From Pseudomonadota bacterium (GTDB taxonomy: Bacteria > Pseudomonadota > Alphaproteobacteria > Reyranellales > Reyranellaceae), in the NCBI GenBank assembly GCA_023436825.1, contig JAEZHS010000692.1, positions 1 to 37,714 on the forward strand: a DNA stretch of 37,714 nucleotides. Reading direction: 5' to 3'. Position 1 is the stretch's first letter, and the number at the start of each line of letters is the position of its first letter. Below the pieces are notes generated by a model that made no database searches, was not told the origin of the DNA, and saw only the letters and a program-made list of their open reading frames with translations. A program made the position numbers and the translations under genes. Shown here in pieces: positions 1 through 8,217 of this stretch.

Positions 1-12
1 GTCCGGAAGAGA

Positions 13-1287
13 TCAGTGCCGGCTGAGCTCGGCGCGGCCGACCACCATGTGATGGACCTCGTCCGGACCATCGGCGAAACGCAGGTGGCGCTGGTTCATG
101 TACATCTCGGCGAGCGGCGTCCAATGGGAGATGCCGGTCGCACCATGGATCTGGATCGCCTGGTCGATGATGGTGCAGACCTTCTCGGGCACCATCGCCT
201 TGACCATGCTGACCCAGATGCGGGCCTCGCGGTTGCCCAGGACGTCCATCGCCTTGGCGGCCTTCAGCACCATGAGCCGCATGGCCTCGATCTCGATGCG
301 CGCGCGCGACACCAGCTCGAGGTTCTTGCCGAGCGCAATCAGGTTCTTGCCGAATGCCTGGCGGGTCGATCCGCGCCTGACCATGAGGTCGAGCGCCTTC
401 TCGGCGGCGCCGATCGAGCGCATGCAGTGATGGATACGGCCCGGTCCCAGGCGGACCTGCGAGATCTCGAACCCGCGGCCTTCGCCCAGTAGGATGTTCT
501 CCTTGGGCACGCGCGCATTCTCGAATTTGATGTGCATGTGGCCGCGCGGGGCGTGGTCATGACCGAACACTTCCATCGGTCCCAGGATCTTCACGCCTGG
601 CGTGTCGATGGGCACCAGGATCTGCGACTGCTGGAACTGCGGTGAGGCATCCGGGCTGGTCTTGACCATGGTGATCATGATCTTGCAGCGCGGATCGCCC
701 GCGCCGGAGATGAAGTACTTCTCGCCGTTGATCACCCAGTCGTCGCCGTCGAGCACGGCGCGGGTGGCGACGTTCTTGGCGTCGGACGAAGCGACTGCGG
801 GCTCGGTCATGGCGTAGGCCGAGCGGATCTCGCCGTTGAGCAGCGGCTTCAGCCACTTCTCCTTCTGCTCGGGCGTGCCGACACGCTCCAGCACTTCCAT
901 GTTGCCGGTGTCGGGCGCGGAGCAGTTGAGCGACTCCGATGCGAGCGGCTGCTTGCCGAGCTCGGCCGCGATATAGGCGTAGTCGAGGTTGGTGAGGCCG
1001 CGACCGATCTCCGAGCCGGGTAGGAAGAAGTTCCACAGGCCCGACGCCTTGGCCTTGTTCTTGGCGCCTTCGAGCAGCTCGAGCTGGCCCGGCGCCCAGC
1101 TCCAGCGATCCTTGCGGCCCTCGCCGAGCTCGAAGAACTTCTCCGTGATGGGCGCGACGTTCTCCTCGATGTGCTTCACCACCGCGTCGTACAGGGGCTG
1201 CGCCTCCTTCGACATGGCGAGGTTGTTGAGCTCGGGGTTGTTCAGGTCGGGGCGCGCCATCGCGTCCCGCTTGGCCATCACGTTCAT
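13..1287 (-). CDS. Acyl-CoA dehydrogenase, ACAD10/11-like
   Basis: A 424-residue flavoprotein predicted to catalyse alpha,beta-dehydrogenation of an acyl-CoA and pass electrons to ETF (an ETF-QO gene lies at 24669). Visible family features are AYAMTEPAVASSD (FAD/substrate region, about residues 157-169), the GPGRIHHCMR stretch and the C-terminal ADGPDEVHH motif typical of the ACAD10/ACAD11 branch. In this motif Asp406 stands about where medium-chain enzymes carry the catalytic Glu of their YEGT motif. The ATG at 1287 is preceded by AGAGGAGACCCC, a good ribosome binding site. It follows fhs on the same strand but 141 bp away across a hairpin repeat, so it may not belong to the oxalate operon. 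The substrate cannot be told from sequence. Confidence 0.9.
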   Translation of the reverse strand: MNVMAKRDAMARPDLNNPELNNLAMSKEAQPLYDAVVKHIEENVAPITEKFFELGEGRKDRWSWAPGQLELLEGAKNKAKASGLWNFFLPGSEIGRGLTNLDYAYIAAELGKQPLASESLNCSAPDTGNMEVLERVGTPEQKEKWLKPLLNGEIRSAYAMTEPAVASSDAKNVATRAVLDGDDWVINGEKYFISGAGDPRCKIMITMVKTSPDASPQFQQSQILVPIDTPGVKILGPMEVFGHDHAPRGHMHIKFENARVPKENILLGEGRGFEISQVRLGPGRIHHCMRSIGAAEKALDLMVRRGSTRQAFGKNLIALGKNLELVSRARIEIEAMRLMVLKAAKAMDVLGNREARIWVSMVKAMVPEKVCTIIDQAIQIHGATGISHWTPLAEMYMNQRHLRFADGPDEVHHMVVGRAELSRH

Positions 1288-1354
1288 GGGGTCTCCTCTT
1301 TCTGGCTGGAGAGACCCTAGAGGGAATTCGGGAAGGGCGAAACCTCGTGCGCAA

Positions 1355-1407
1355 CACTCATGTTCCTCTCCCCCTTGGGGGCCCCCTTGGGGAAAGGAGC
1401 ATGAGTG
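1355..1407. repeat. Imperfect inverted repeat / hairpin between fhs and acyl-CoA dehydrogenase
   Basis: Arms 1355-1373 and 1389-1407 are complementary at 17 of 19 positions. The centre holds two tandem copies of CCCCCTTGGGG. It lies directly downstream of the fhs stop, so it could end the oxalate transcript or be a dispersed palindromic element. No T-run follows on either strand, which argues against a simple intrinsic terminator. Confidence 0.6.
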
Positions 1408-1428
1408 GCGTGCGTGTGGTGGGACGTC

Positions 1429-3126
1429 CTAGAACAGCCCGACAATCTTCCCGTCAGGACCGATATCGATGCTGTTGGCGGCCGGAACCTTCGGCAGGCC
1501 GGGCATGGTCATGATGTCGCCGCACACGGCCACCACGAACTCGGCCCCTGCCGACAGGCGAACTTCGCGGACCGTGACGACATGGTCGGTCGGCGCGCCC
1601 TTGGAATCGGGGTTGGTCGAGAAGCTGTACTGGGTCTTGGCGATGCAGACCGGCACCTTGCCGAAGCCCATGGCCTCGAAGGAGGCGAGCTGGTCCTGGA
1701 CCGGCTTGGCAATGGCGATGTCGCGAGCCCTGTAGATCTCCTTGGCGATGGTCCGGATCTTTTCGACCAGCGGCATGTCGTCGGGATAGAGCAGCTTCAT
1801 GTTGCTCTTGCCGCTATCGACTGCCTTGACCACGGCACGGGCGACGTCGGCCGCGCCCTTGCCGCCTTCGGCCCAGTGGTCGGCCATCACGGCCTCGACG
1901 CCGAGCTTGGCGCAGGCGGACTTCACCAGGGCGATCTCGGCGTCGGTATCGGCGCTGAAGCGGTTGATCGACACCACCGGCACCAGACCGAACTTCTGCA
2001 CGTTCTCGACGTGGCGCTGCAGGTTGGACATGCCTGCCTCGAGTGCCTTCAGGTTCTCGGTCTTGAGGTCTTCCTTCTTCACGCCGCCATGCATCTTCAG
2101 CGCGCGGATGGTCGCCACCAGGACCACGGCATCGGGCTTGAGTCCGGTCTTGCGGCACTTGATGTCGATTAACTTCTCGCCGCCGAGGTCGGCGCCGAAG
2201 CCCGCTTCGGTCACCACGTAGTCGGCGAGCTTCAGCGCCGTCGTCGTGGCCAGCACCGAGTTGCAGCCATGAGCGATGTTGGCGAACGGACCACCATGGA
2301 TGAAGGCGGGGGTGCCCTCTAGCGTCTGCACCAGGTTGGGCGCCAGCGCGTCCTTCAGCAGCACCGCCATCGGGCCGTGCGCCTTGAGATCGGCAGCGCG
2401 CACCGGCTTACGCTCGCGCGTGTACGCCACGATGATGTTGCCCAGCCGCGCCTTGAGGTCCTCGAGGTCCTTGGCCAGGCAGAAGATTGCCATGACCTCG
2501 GAGGCGACGGTGATGTCGAAGCCGTCTTCCCGCGGGAAGCCGTTGGCGACGCCGCCCAGCGACGACACGAGCTGGCGCAGGCTGCGGTCGTTCATGTCGA
2601 TGGCTCGGCGCCAGGCGACGCGGCGGCCGTCGATGCCGAGTGCATTGCCCCAGTAGATGTGGTTGTCGATCAGCGCCGACAGGAGATTGTGGGCCGCGCC
2701 GATGGCGTGGAAGTCGCCGGTGAAGTGGAGGTTGATGTCCTCCATCGGCACGACCTGGGCGTAGCCGCCGCCCGCCGCACCGCCCTTCATGCCGAAGGAC
2801 GGTCCCAGCGAGGGCTCGCGCAGGCAGAGCATCGCCTTCTTGCCGATATGGTTGAGCGCATCGGTCAGGCCCACCGTGGTCGTGGTCTTGCCTTCGCCAG
2901 CCGGCGTCGGCGAGATCGCCGACACCAGGATCAGCTTGCCGTTCGGCTTGTCCTTCAGCGACTTGACGTAGTCCATCGAGATCTTGGCCTTGTAGTGGCC
3001 GTAGGGCTCGAGGTTTTCAGGCGCGATGCCCAGTTTCTCTTTCGCCAACTCCATGATCGGCCGCTTGGTGGCCTCCTGGGCGATCTGGATGTCTGTCTTT
3101 GGATTGGTGTGCTGAGACGCAGGCAT
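1429..3126 (-). CDS. fhs: Formate-tetrahydrofolate ligase
   Basis: Predicted to catalyse formate + ATP + THF = 10-formyl-THF + ADP + Pi in the cytosol, feeding formate into one-carbon metabolism (reversible). At 565 residues it has the family's usual length (about 555-560). The P-loop [13 protein letters not shown] is at about residues 72-84, followed by the conserved [21 protein letters not shown] region. The reading frame extends upstream to 3159, but that extension runs into a palindromic repeat. The ATG at 3126, preceded by GAGAGGAAACGTCCG, is the better start. It is the last gene of the gntR-oxc-frc-formyltransferase-fhs set, which places it as the THF branch for formate produced from oxalate. 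A 153-bp gap holding a repeat separates it from the preceding gene, so it could also have its own control. Confidence 0.96.
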   Translation of the reverse strand: MPASQHTNPKTDIQIAQEATKRPIMELAKEKLGIAPENLEPYGHYKAKISMDYVKSLKDKPNGKLILVSAISPTPAGEGKTTTTVGLTDALNHIGKKAMLCLREPSLGPSFGMKGGAAGGGYAQVVPMEDINLHFTGDFHAIGAAHNLLSALIDNHIYWGNALGIDGRRVAWRRAIDMNDRSLRQLVSSLGGVANGFPREDGFDITVASEVMAIFCLAKDLEDLKARLGNIIVAYTRERKPVRAADLKAHGPMAVLLKDALAPNLVQTLEGTPAFIHGGPFANIAHGCNSVLATTTALKLADYVVTEAGFGADLGGEKLIDIKCRKTGLKPDAVVLVATIRALKMHGGVKKEDLKTENLKALEAGMSNLQRHVENVQKFGLVPVVSINRFSADTDAEIALVKSACAKLGVEAVMADHWAEGGKGAADVARAVVKAVDSGKSNMKLLYPDDMPLVEKIRTIAKEIYRARDIAIAKPVQDQLASFEAMGFGKVPVCIAKTQYSFSTNPDSKGAPTDHVVTVREVRLSAGAEFVVAVCGDIMTMPGLPKVPAANSIDIGPDGKIVGLF

Positions 3127-3153
3127 CGGACGTTTCCTCTCGTTACGAAACAA

Positions 3154-3260
3154 CCTCACCCTGAGGAGCCACGCGATGCGTGGCGTCTCGAAGGGTGGGC
3201 CACAGTATTGTTGTTGCCCACCCTTCGAGACGCGCCCTTGGGGCGCTCCTCAGGGTGAGG
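3154..3260. repeat. Long palindromic intergenic repeat
   Basis: Left arm 3154-3200 begins CCTCACCCTGAGGAGC and ends in GTCTCGAAGGGTGGGC. Right arm 3216-3260 is its imperfect reverse complement, around a 15-bp AT-richer spacer (3201-3215). From memory this is a common dispersed palindrome of Bradyrhizobium-like alphaproteobacteria. It fills most of the gap between the formyltransferase-like gene and fhs and, in RNA, would fold into a long hairpin between the two cistrons. Confidence 0.85.
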
Positions 3261-3279
3261 ACGTACTATTGCTCCAAGT

Positions 3280-4209
3280 TCAAACCAGCCGTGCGCCGAC
3301 GGCGAGTTTGGCGGCGGTCGCCCATTCGCCGGCGGCGACCTTGGGGCCGTCGGCGGGCTTCACTCGCAGGACCTTGATGCGGCCGTCGGGCACCACGACA
3401 GTGAAGCCGTCGCCTGAGACCTCGACGATCTCGCCGTACTTCCCGCCGATGCCCTTGGGATCGCGCGCAGGGATGGGCTGGATGTCGAAGATCTGCAGGT
3501 TCTTGCCGTCGATCGTCGTCCAGGCTCCGGGCGCGGGATTGCAGCCGCGGATCAGCGGATCGATCTGGCGCCACGACTTGCCCCAGTCGATGCGGGCGAT
3601 GTCGGCTGTTGCGCGGCCCTCGTAGGTCGCCTTGGACTCGTCCTGCTTGATGCGCGGCGCCTTGCCGGCCTTCACCAGGTCGACCGATTCCAGCATGGCG
3701 TCGACGCCCATCGGGAACAGGCGGTCGAAGTAGACCGTGCCCAGCGTGTCCTTGGGTCCGATCGGCGTCGTTTTCTGCAGGAGCACGTCGCCGGTATCGA
3801 GGCCATTGTCAGGCCAGAAGATCGAGAGGCCCGTCTCCTTCTCGCCGAGAATGATCGGCCAGTTGATGGCCGATGCGCCGCGATAGGCCGGCAGCAGCGA
3901 CGGGTGGTATTGGATCGAGCCGTGCGTCGGGATGTTCAGGAATTCTTCGGGCACGAACAGGGTCACGAAGGCCATGACCTGCAGATCGGGCTTCAGAGCC
4001 TTGAACTCTTCCCACACCTCGGGCTTGCGGTAGGAGGCGGGCTGGAACACCGGCAGCTTGGCCGCCAGCGCCGCTTCCTTGAGCGGATCGGCCTTCTGGC
4101 CGGGCTTCTCCGGCGCCACATAGACGCCGACGATGTTCTCGCCGCGCTTCAGCAGCGCCTCCAGCACGGCCTTGCCGAAGGCCTGCTGACCATGGACGAC
4201 GATACGCAT
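3280..4209 (-). CDS. Formyltransferase / 10-formyl-THF hydrolase-like protein
   Basis: A 309-residue protein with an N-terminal formyltransferase fold and a C-terminal Fmt-type domain (from about residue 205). It resembles the hydrolase domain of eukaryotic 10-formyl-THF dehydrogenase (ALDH1L1) more than methionyl-tRNA formyltransferase: the stretches YHPSLLPAYRGASAINW and GLSIFWPDNGLDTGD are near-diagnostic. Catalytic His102 and Asp138 keep the family's 36-residue spacing. Two residues before His102, where Fmt has a conserved Asn and ALDH1L1 (from memory) Ile, this protein has Gln100. The ATG at 4209 lies 3 nt after the frc stop, with GGAG inside the end of frc, so translation is probably coupled. 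Possible roles are releasing formate from 10-formyl-THF, or moving the formyl group of formyl-CoA to THF. The fold is certain; the reaction is inferred. Confidence 0.88.
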   Translation of the reverse strand: MRIVVHGQQAFGKAVLEALLKRGENIVGVYVAPEKPGQKADPLKEAALAAKLPVFQPASYRKPEVWEEFKALKPDLQVMAFVTLFVPEEFLNIPTHGSIQYHPSLLPAYRGASAINWPIILGEKETGLSIFWPDNGLDTGDVLLQKTTPIGPKDTLGTVYFDRLFPMGVDAMLESVDLVKAGKAPRIKQDESKATYEGRATADIARIDWGKSWRQIDPLIRGCNPAPGAWTTIDGKNLQIFDIQPIPARDPKGIGGKYGEIVEVSGDGFTVVVPDGRIKVLRVKPADGPKVAAGEWATAAKLAVGARLV

Positions 4210-4212
4210 GGG

Positions 4213-5640
4213 CTACTCCGCGGCTTGGGCTTTGGGCGCTTGGCCCGTCGCGCCCGACGCCTTGATCTCGGCGATCTCGCGCGGCGTGAACTTCAGCACC
4301 TTGCTCAGGATCTCGTCGGTGTGCTCGCCCAGCAGCGGCGAACGCTTCACCTCGCTGATCGAGTCGGAGAGCTTGATCGGATTGCCGACCGACAGGTATT
4401 TGCCGCGCGTCGGGTGGTCGACCTCGACGACGGTGCCGGTGTGGCGCAGCGACGGCTCTTCGGCCAGCTCCTTCATCGACAGGATTGGGCCGACCGGGAT
4501 GTCGAGCGCGTTGCACTCGTTCATGACCTCGAACTTGGTCTTGGTCATGGTCCACTGCTCGATGCGCTCGAAGATCGCCTTCAGCCGCGGCAGGCGCGCC
4601 GGCGGCTTGGCGTAGTCCGGATGGGTCTTCCACTCGGGCTCGCCGATCAGGTCGCAGATCTTCTCCCACACTGGCGCCTGGGTGATGAAGTAAATGTAGG
4701 CGTTGGGATCGGTCTCCCAGCCCTTGCATTTCAGAATGACGCCGGGCTGGCCGCCGCCGGAGTCGTTGCCGGCGCGGGGTACCGCCTCGCCGAACGGGAT
4801 GCCCTGGCCGTACTGCGTGTATTCCTTCAGCGGGCCGTGGGCGAGGCGCTGCTGGTCGCGTAGCTTGACGCGGCAGAGGTTCAGTACGCCGTCCTGCATC
4901 GAGGCCAGCACGCGCTGGCCGCGGCCGGTGCGCATGCGCTGGTAGAGCGCGCTCACGATGCCCAGCGCCAAGTGCAGGCCGGTTCCGGAATCGCCGATCT
5001 GCGCGCCTGTCACCAGCGGGATGCCGTCATGGAAGCCGGTCGTCGAGGCGGCACCGCCGGCGCACTGCGCGACGTTCTCGTAGACCTTGCAATCCTCGTA
5101 GGGGCCAGGGCCGAAGCCCTTCACCGAGGCCACGATCATGCGCGGATTCCATTCGTGGATGCGCTCCCAGGTCAGCCCCATGCGGTCGAGTGCGCCCGGG
5201 GCGAAATTCTCAACCAGCACGTCGCAGGTCTTCACCAGGCGCTCCAGCACCTTCATGCCCTCCTTGCTCTTTGAATCGAGCGTAATCGAGCGCTTGTTGT
5301 GGTTGAGCATGGTGAAATAGAGGCTGTCGACGCCTGGGATGTCCTGCAGCTGGCCGCGGGTGATGTCGCCCGTGCCCGGCCGCTCGACCTTGATCACATC
5401 GGCACCGAACCACGCTAGGAGCTGGGTGCAGGTCGGGCCCGACTGGACGTGCGTGAAGTCGAGGATCTTCACGCCATCGAGCGCCTTGCCGTCCATGCCC
5501 CAAGGCTTCTTCGAGACCTTGGGCAAGCCATTGCCGTTCTGCTTCTTGGCGACGACCTTGAGCGCCGGCCTCTTGGCTGCCTTGGCCTTCTTGGCGGCCT
5601 TGTCCTTGGCTTTCGCCTTCTTGTCCTTCTTCTTCGCCAT
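4213..5640 (-). CDS. frc: Formyl-CoA:oxalate CoA-transferase with N-terminal basic extension
   Basis: A class III CoA-transferase that moves CoA from formyl-CoA to oxalate, giving oxalyl-CoA and formate. The body from residue 54 aligns closely with my recall of the Oxalobacter enzyme: [10 protein letters not shown] (Gln66), the catalytic Asp217 in [17 protein letters not shown], and GGGQPG of the glycine loop. Residue 97 is Gln in TRGQLQD, where Oxalobacter has Trp48 and E. coli YfdW has Gln. The first ~48 residues are an added Lys/Ala-rich tail, so the protein is 475 rather than about 428 residues. The ATG at 5640 has GGAGAAGGAAC upstream and lies 14 nt after the oxc stop. An internal ATG at Met49 would give a standard-length protein but has a weaker ribosome site. 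Confidence 0.95.
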   Translation of the reverse strand: MAKKKDKKAKAKDKAAKKAKAAKRPALKVVAKKQNGNGLPKVSKKPWGMDGKALDGVKILDFTHVQSGPTCTQLLAWFGADVIKVERPGTGDITRGQLQDIPGVDSLYFTMLNHNKRSITLDSKSKEGMKVLERLVKTCDVLVENFAPGALDRMGLTWERIHEWNPRMIVASVKGFGPGPYEDCKVYENVAQCAGGAASTTGFHDGIPLVTGAQIGDSGTGLHLALGIVSALYQRMRTGRGQRVLASMQDGVLNLCRVKLRDQQRLAHGPLKEYTQYGQGIPFGEAVPRAGNDSGGGQPGVILKCKGWETDPNAYIYFITQAPVWEKICDLIGEPEWKTHPDYAKPPARLPRLKAIFERIEQWTMTKTKFEVMNECNALDIPVGPILSMKELAEEPSLRHTGTVVEVDHPTRGKYLSVGNPIKLSDSISEVKRSPLLGEHTDEILSKVLKFTPREIAEIKASGATGQAPKAQAAE

Positions 5641-5654
5641 GTTCCTTCTCCGAT

Positions 5655-7385
5655 CTACTTCTTGCGCAGCTTGCTTTGCGGGTTGAGGTTGCCGATGCGG
5701 CCGCTCTCGGCGCCGGCCGCCGGGTCGATGACGGCGTTGATCAATGTCGGCTTGCGGGAATCGAGCGCCTCGTTGACGGCGCGTCGAAGCTCGTCCGGCG
5801 TGGTGGCGTTGACTCCGATACCGCCGAACGCCTCGGCCATCTTGTCGTAGCGGGCGCCCTTCACGAAAGCGGTCGTCGCCGGGTCCGAGCCGCCGCCGGT
5901 GTTCACGCCGTCGCCGCGATAGATGCCGTCGTTGTTGAAGACCACGACGCAGACCGGCAGCTCGTATCGGCAGATCGTCTCGATCTCCATGCCGCAGAAG
6001 CCGAAGGCGCTGTCGCCCTCGACCGCCAGCACCGGATGGCCGGTCTCGACCGCGGCGGCGATCGCCGAGCCAATACCGACGCCCATGACGCCCCAGGTGC
6101 CGACGTCGAGCCGCTTGCGCGGCTTGTACATGTCGATGGCGCCGCGGGCGAGGTCGAGAGTGTTGGCGCCCTCGTTGACCAGGATCGTGTCCGGCCTTTC
6201 CTTGATGATGGCGCGCAGCGCACCCAGCGCGCCGTGATAGTCCATCGGCGATTTGTTGTTCATGAAGCGCGGCGCCATCTTGGCGACGTTCTCGTCGCGC
6301 TTGGCCTTGACCGCGCCGGTCCAGTCGGCAGGTGCTGGCGACCAGCTGCCGCCCATGCCGTCGAGCAACGCCTGGACGCAGGAGCCGATGTCGCCCACCA
6401 CGGGGGCGGCGATCTCGACATTGCTGTCCATCTCGCGCGGCTCGATGTCGACCTGGATGAACTTCTTGGGGGCATCGCCCCAGGTCCTGCCCTTGCCATG
6501 CGACAGCAGCCAGTTCAGGCGCGCGCCGATCAGCATGACGACGTCGGAGTCCTTCAGAACGGTCGAGCGGGCCGCACCGGCGCACTGCGGATGCATGTCC
6601 GACAGCAGGCCCTTGGCCATGCTCATCGGCAGGAAGGGCACGCCGCTCTTCTCCACCAGCGCCTTGATCGCGTCATCGGCCTGCGCGTAGGCCGCGCCCT
6701 TGCCGAGGATGATCAGCGGCCGCTTGGCGGCCTTCAGCACATCGAGGGCGCGCTTGACCGCGGCGGGCGAGGGGATCTGCGCCGGGGCAGCATCGATCAC
6801 CTTCACCAGGGACTTTGCGCCGGCATCGGCGTTCATCACTTGGGCGAAGAGCTTCGCCGGCAGGTCGAGATAGACGCCACCCGGACGGCCCGACACCGCG
6901 GCGCGAATGGCGCGCGCGAAGCCGATGCCGATGTCCTGCGCGTGCAGCACGCGATAGGCCGCCTTGCACAGCGGCTTGGCGATGGCGAGCTGGTCCATCT
7001 CCTCGTAGTCGCCCTGCTGCAGGTCGACGATCTCGCGCTCCGACGAGCCCGAGATTAGGATCATCGGGAAGCAGTTGGTCGTGGCGTGGGCAAGCGCCGT
7101 GAGGCCGTTGAGGAAGCCGGGCGCGGAGACAGTCAGGCAGACGCCGGGCTTCTTGGTCAGGAAGCCCGCGATCGCGGCGGCATAGCCTGCGTTCTGCTCA
7201 TGGCGGAACGACAGCACGCGAATGCCGGCAGCCTGCGCCAGGCGGCCGAGATCGGTGATGGGGATGCCCGGCACGCCGTAGATCGTGTCGATGCCGTTCA
7301 GCTTCATCGCATCGATGACGAGGCTGAAGCCGTCCGTCAGGTCCTGGGTCTCATCCACTGTTTCTTTGACTGCTGCCTCGGCCAT
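5655..7385 (-). CDS. oxc: Oxalyl-CoA decarboxylase
   Basis: A ThDP-dependent enzyme converting oxalyl-CoA to formyl-CoA + CO2; 576 residues (Oxalobacter 568). Glu63 in [10 protein letters not shown] is the ThDP-activating Glu. The ThDP/Mg motif runs from GD (457-458) to NND (484-486). Active-site residues known from the Oxalobacter structure are retained: Tyr127-Glu128 (GDYEEMDQL), Tyr489 (GIYRGD), and Ser561 and Arg563 in the C-terminal [10 protein letters not shown] tail that closes over the substrate. The start at 7385 is preceded by GGGAGGAACGC. It stands between gntR (23 nt upstream) and frc (14 nt downstream) on one strand, the expected operon pairing, because Frc regenerates its substrate from its product. 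Confidence 0.97.
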   Translation of the reverse strand: MAEAAVKETVDETQDLTDGFSLVIDAMKLNGIDTIYGVPGIPITDLGRLAQAAGIRVLSFRHEQNAGYAAAIAGFLTKKPGVCLTVSAPGFLNGLTALAHATTNCFPMILISGSSEREIVDLQQGDYEEMDQLAIAKPLCKAAYRVLHAQDIGIGFARAIRAAVSGRPGGVYLDLPAKLFAQVMNADAGAKSLVKVIDAAPAQIPSPAAVKRALDVLKAAKRPLIILGKGAAYAQADDAIKALVEKSGVPFLPMSMAKGLLSDMHPQCAGAARSTVLKDSDVVMLIGARLNWLLSHGKGRTWGDAPKKFIQVDIEPREMDSNVEIAAPVVGDIGSCVQALLDGMGGSWSPAPADWTGAVKAKRDENVAKMAPRFMNNKSPMDYHGALGALRAIIKERPDTILVNEGANTLDLARGAIDMYKPRKRLDVGTWGVMGVGIGSAIAAAVETGHPVLAVEGDSAFGFCGMEIETICRYELPVCVVVFNNDGIYRGDGVNTGGGSDPATTAFVKGARYDKMAEAFGGIGVNATTPDELRRAVNEALDSRKPTLINAVIDPAAGAESGRIGNLNPQSKLRKK

Positions 7386-7408
7386 GCGTTCCTCCCGAAA
7401 TTCCTCTC

Positions 7409-8098
7409 TCAGTCCAGATAGTCGGCGTGCTTGGCGACATGCTCGGCGAGGCCGAGCGCATGCTGGCGCACCAGGTCCTCGGCCCGCTCGGTGTCGCGCG
7501 CTTCGAGTGCCTGAATGATGTTCATGTGATCGCGGATCGAGCGGTCGACGCGGTCATCCTCGCCGATCGTGGCGCCGCGGATCATGCGCATGTGGGTGAA
7601 CAGGTTCTCCGCCAGCCGGATCAGCGCCTGGTTGCCGCTGAGCTCGATGATGCTCTGGTGGAAGGCGATGTTGACCTCGGAATATTCGTCGAGCTTGGCG
7701 TGCAGCTTGTTGCCTTCGAAGGTCGTGAACATGCGCCTCAGCCCTGCGATGTCTTCGTCGCTGGCATGCTCGGTGATCAGGCGCGCCGCCATGCTTTCCA
7801 GCGCGGCCCAGGCCTGGATCAGCTCGATGACCTCGTTCTTGGTCTTGCGGACAACGTAAACGCCGCGGCGCGGGATGGATCGGACGAAGCCTTCTCGCTC
7901 GAGCTGCGCCATCGCCTCGCGTACCGGCGTGCGGGAAATCCCGAAATCCTGGGCGAGCTGGCGTTCGTCGAGCCGGATGTCGGTGCGCGACCGGTAGATG
8001 TCCGAAGACATGATGACGTTGCGCAAGGCCGCGTAGGCCTTGTCCTTGAACGTCTCCCGACTGTCGATCGGGGCGACCACCAGGCGCGCTTCGCTCAT
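7409..8098 (-). CDS. GntR-family (FCD/FadR type) regulator of the oxalate operon
   Basis: A 229-residue regulator with an N-terminal winged helix ([29 protein letters not shown], the classic GntR helix-turn-helix) and a C-terminal all-helical FCD ligand domain (about residues 85-220, with conserved HxxxxE and His residues that bind metal/carboxylate in this family). FCD regulators usually sense small carboxylates, so oxalate, glyoxylate or a CoA ester would be sensible effectors (inference). I chose the ATG at 8098; the frame can be extended to a TTG at 8134. It is the first gene of the oxc cluster, 23 nt before oxc. A perfect AT-rich palindrome 48 bp upstream is its likely operator. Confidence 0.92.
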   Translation of the reverse strand: MSEARLVVAPIDSRETFKDKAYAALRNVIMSSDIYRSRTDIRLDERQLAQDFGISRTPVREAMAQLEREGFVRSIPRRGVYVVRKTKNEVIELIQAWAALESMAARLITEHASDEDIAGLRRMFTTFEGNKLHAKLDEYSEVNIAFHQSIIELSGNQALIRLAENLFTHMRMIRGATIGEDDRVDRSIRDHMNIIQALEARDTERAEDLVRQHALGLAEHVAKHADYLD

Positions 8099-8145
8099 GG
8101 AAACGGGCTGTTCCCTCGTTGCTGCCGGCGCCAACCGGCTTATAC

Positions 8146-8157
8146 ATTATTAATAAT
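8146..8157. promoter_or_regulatory. Candidate GntR operator palindrome
   Basis: ATTATTAATAAT is a perfect 12-bp palindrome in an AT-rich island, 48 bp before the gntR start. Its position over the putative -10 of the gntR-oxc promoter fits autorepression. Assignment to this GntR protein is inference. Confidence 0.4.
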
Positions 8158-8179
8158 ACCACGGCGGACCATCGTCCAA
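8150..8179 (-). promoter_or_regulatory. Candidate promoter of gntR-oxc-frc
   Basis: On the minus strand TTGGAC (8174-8179) and TATTAA (8150-8155) are spaced 18 bp apart, just upstream of gntR. The -35 lies within the hairpin that follows the ABC transporter gene. The hexamer match is moderate. Confidence 0.3.
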
Positions 8180-8191
8180 TGGTCCGCCGTG
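8160..8191 (-). terminator. Hairpin terminator after the ABC transporter gene
   Basis: A perfect 13-bp stem (8160-8172 with 8179-8191) and a 6-nt loop, starting 27 bp beyond the ABC gene stop. On the minus strand it is followed by AT-rich sequence (GGTATTATTAATAATG) rather than a pure T-run, so termination is probable but not certain. Confidence 0.6.
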
Positions 8192-8217
8192 ACATTTTAT
8201 TGCGCGAAATATGCCGG

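Noticed and set aside
4213..6585. One long frame joining frc with an upstream 315-codon stretch, suggesting a fusion protein
   Set aside because: The upstream part is an out-of-frame reading of oxc. frc has its own ATG at 5640 with a ribosome binding site just after the oxc stop.
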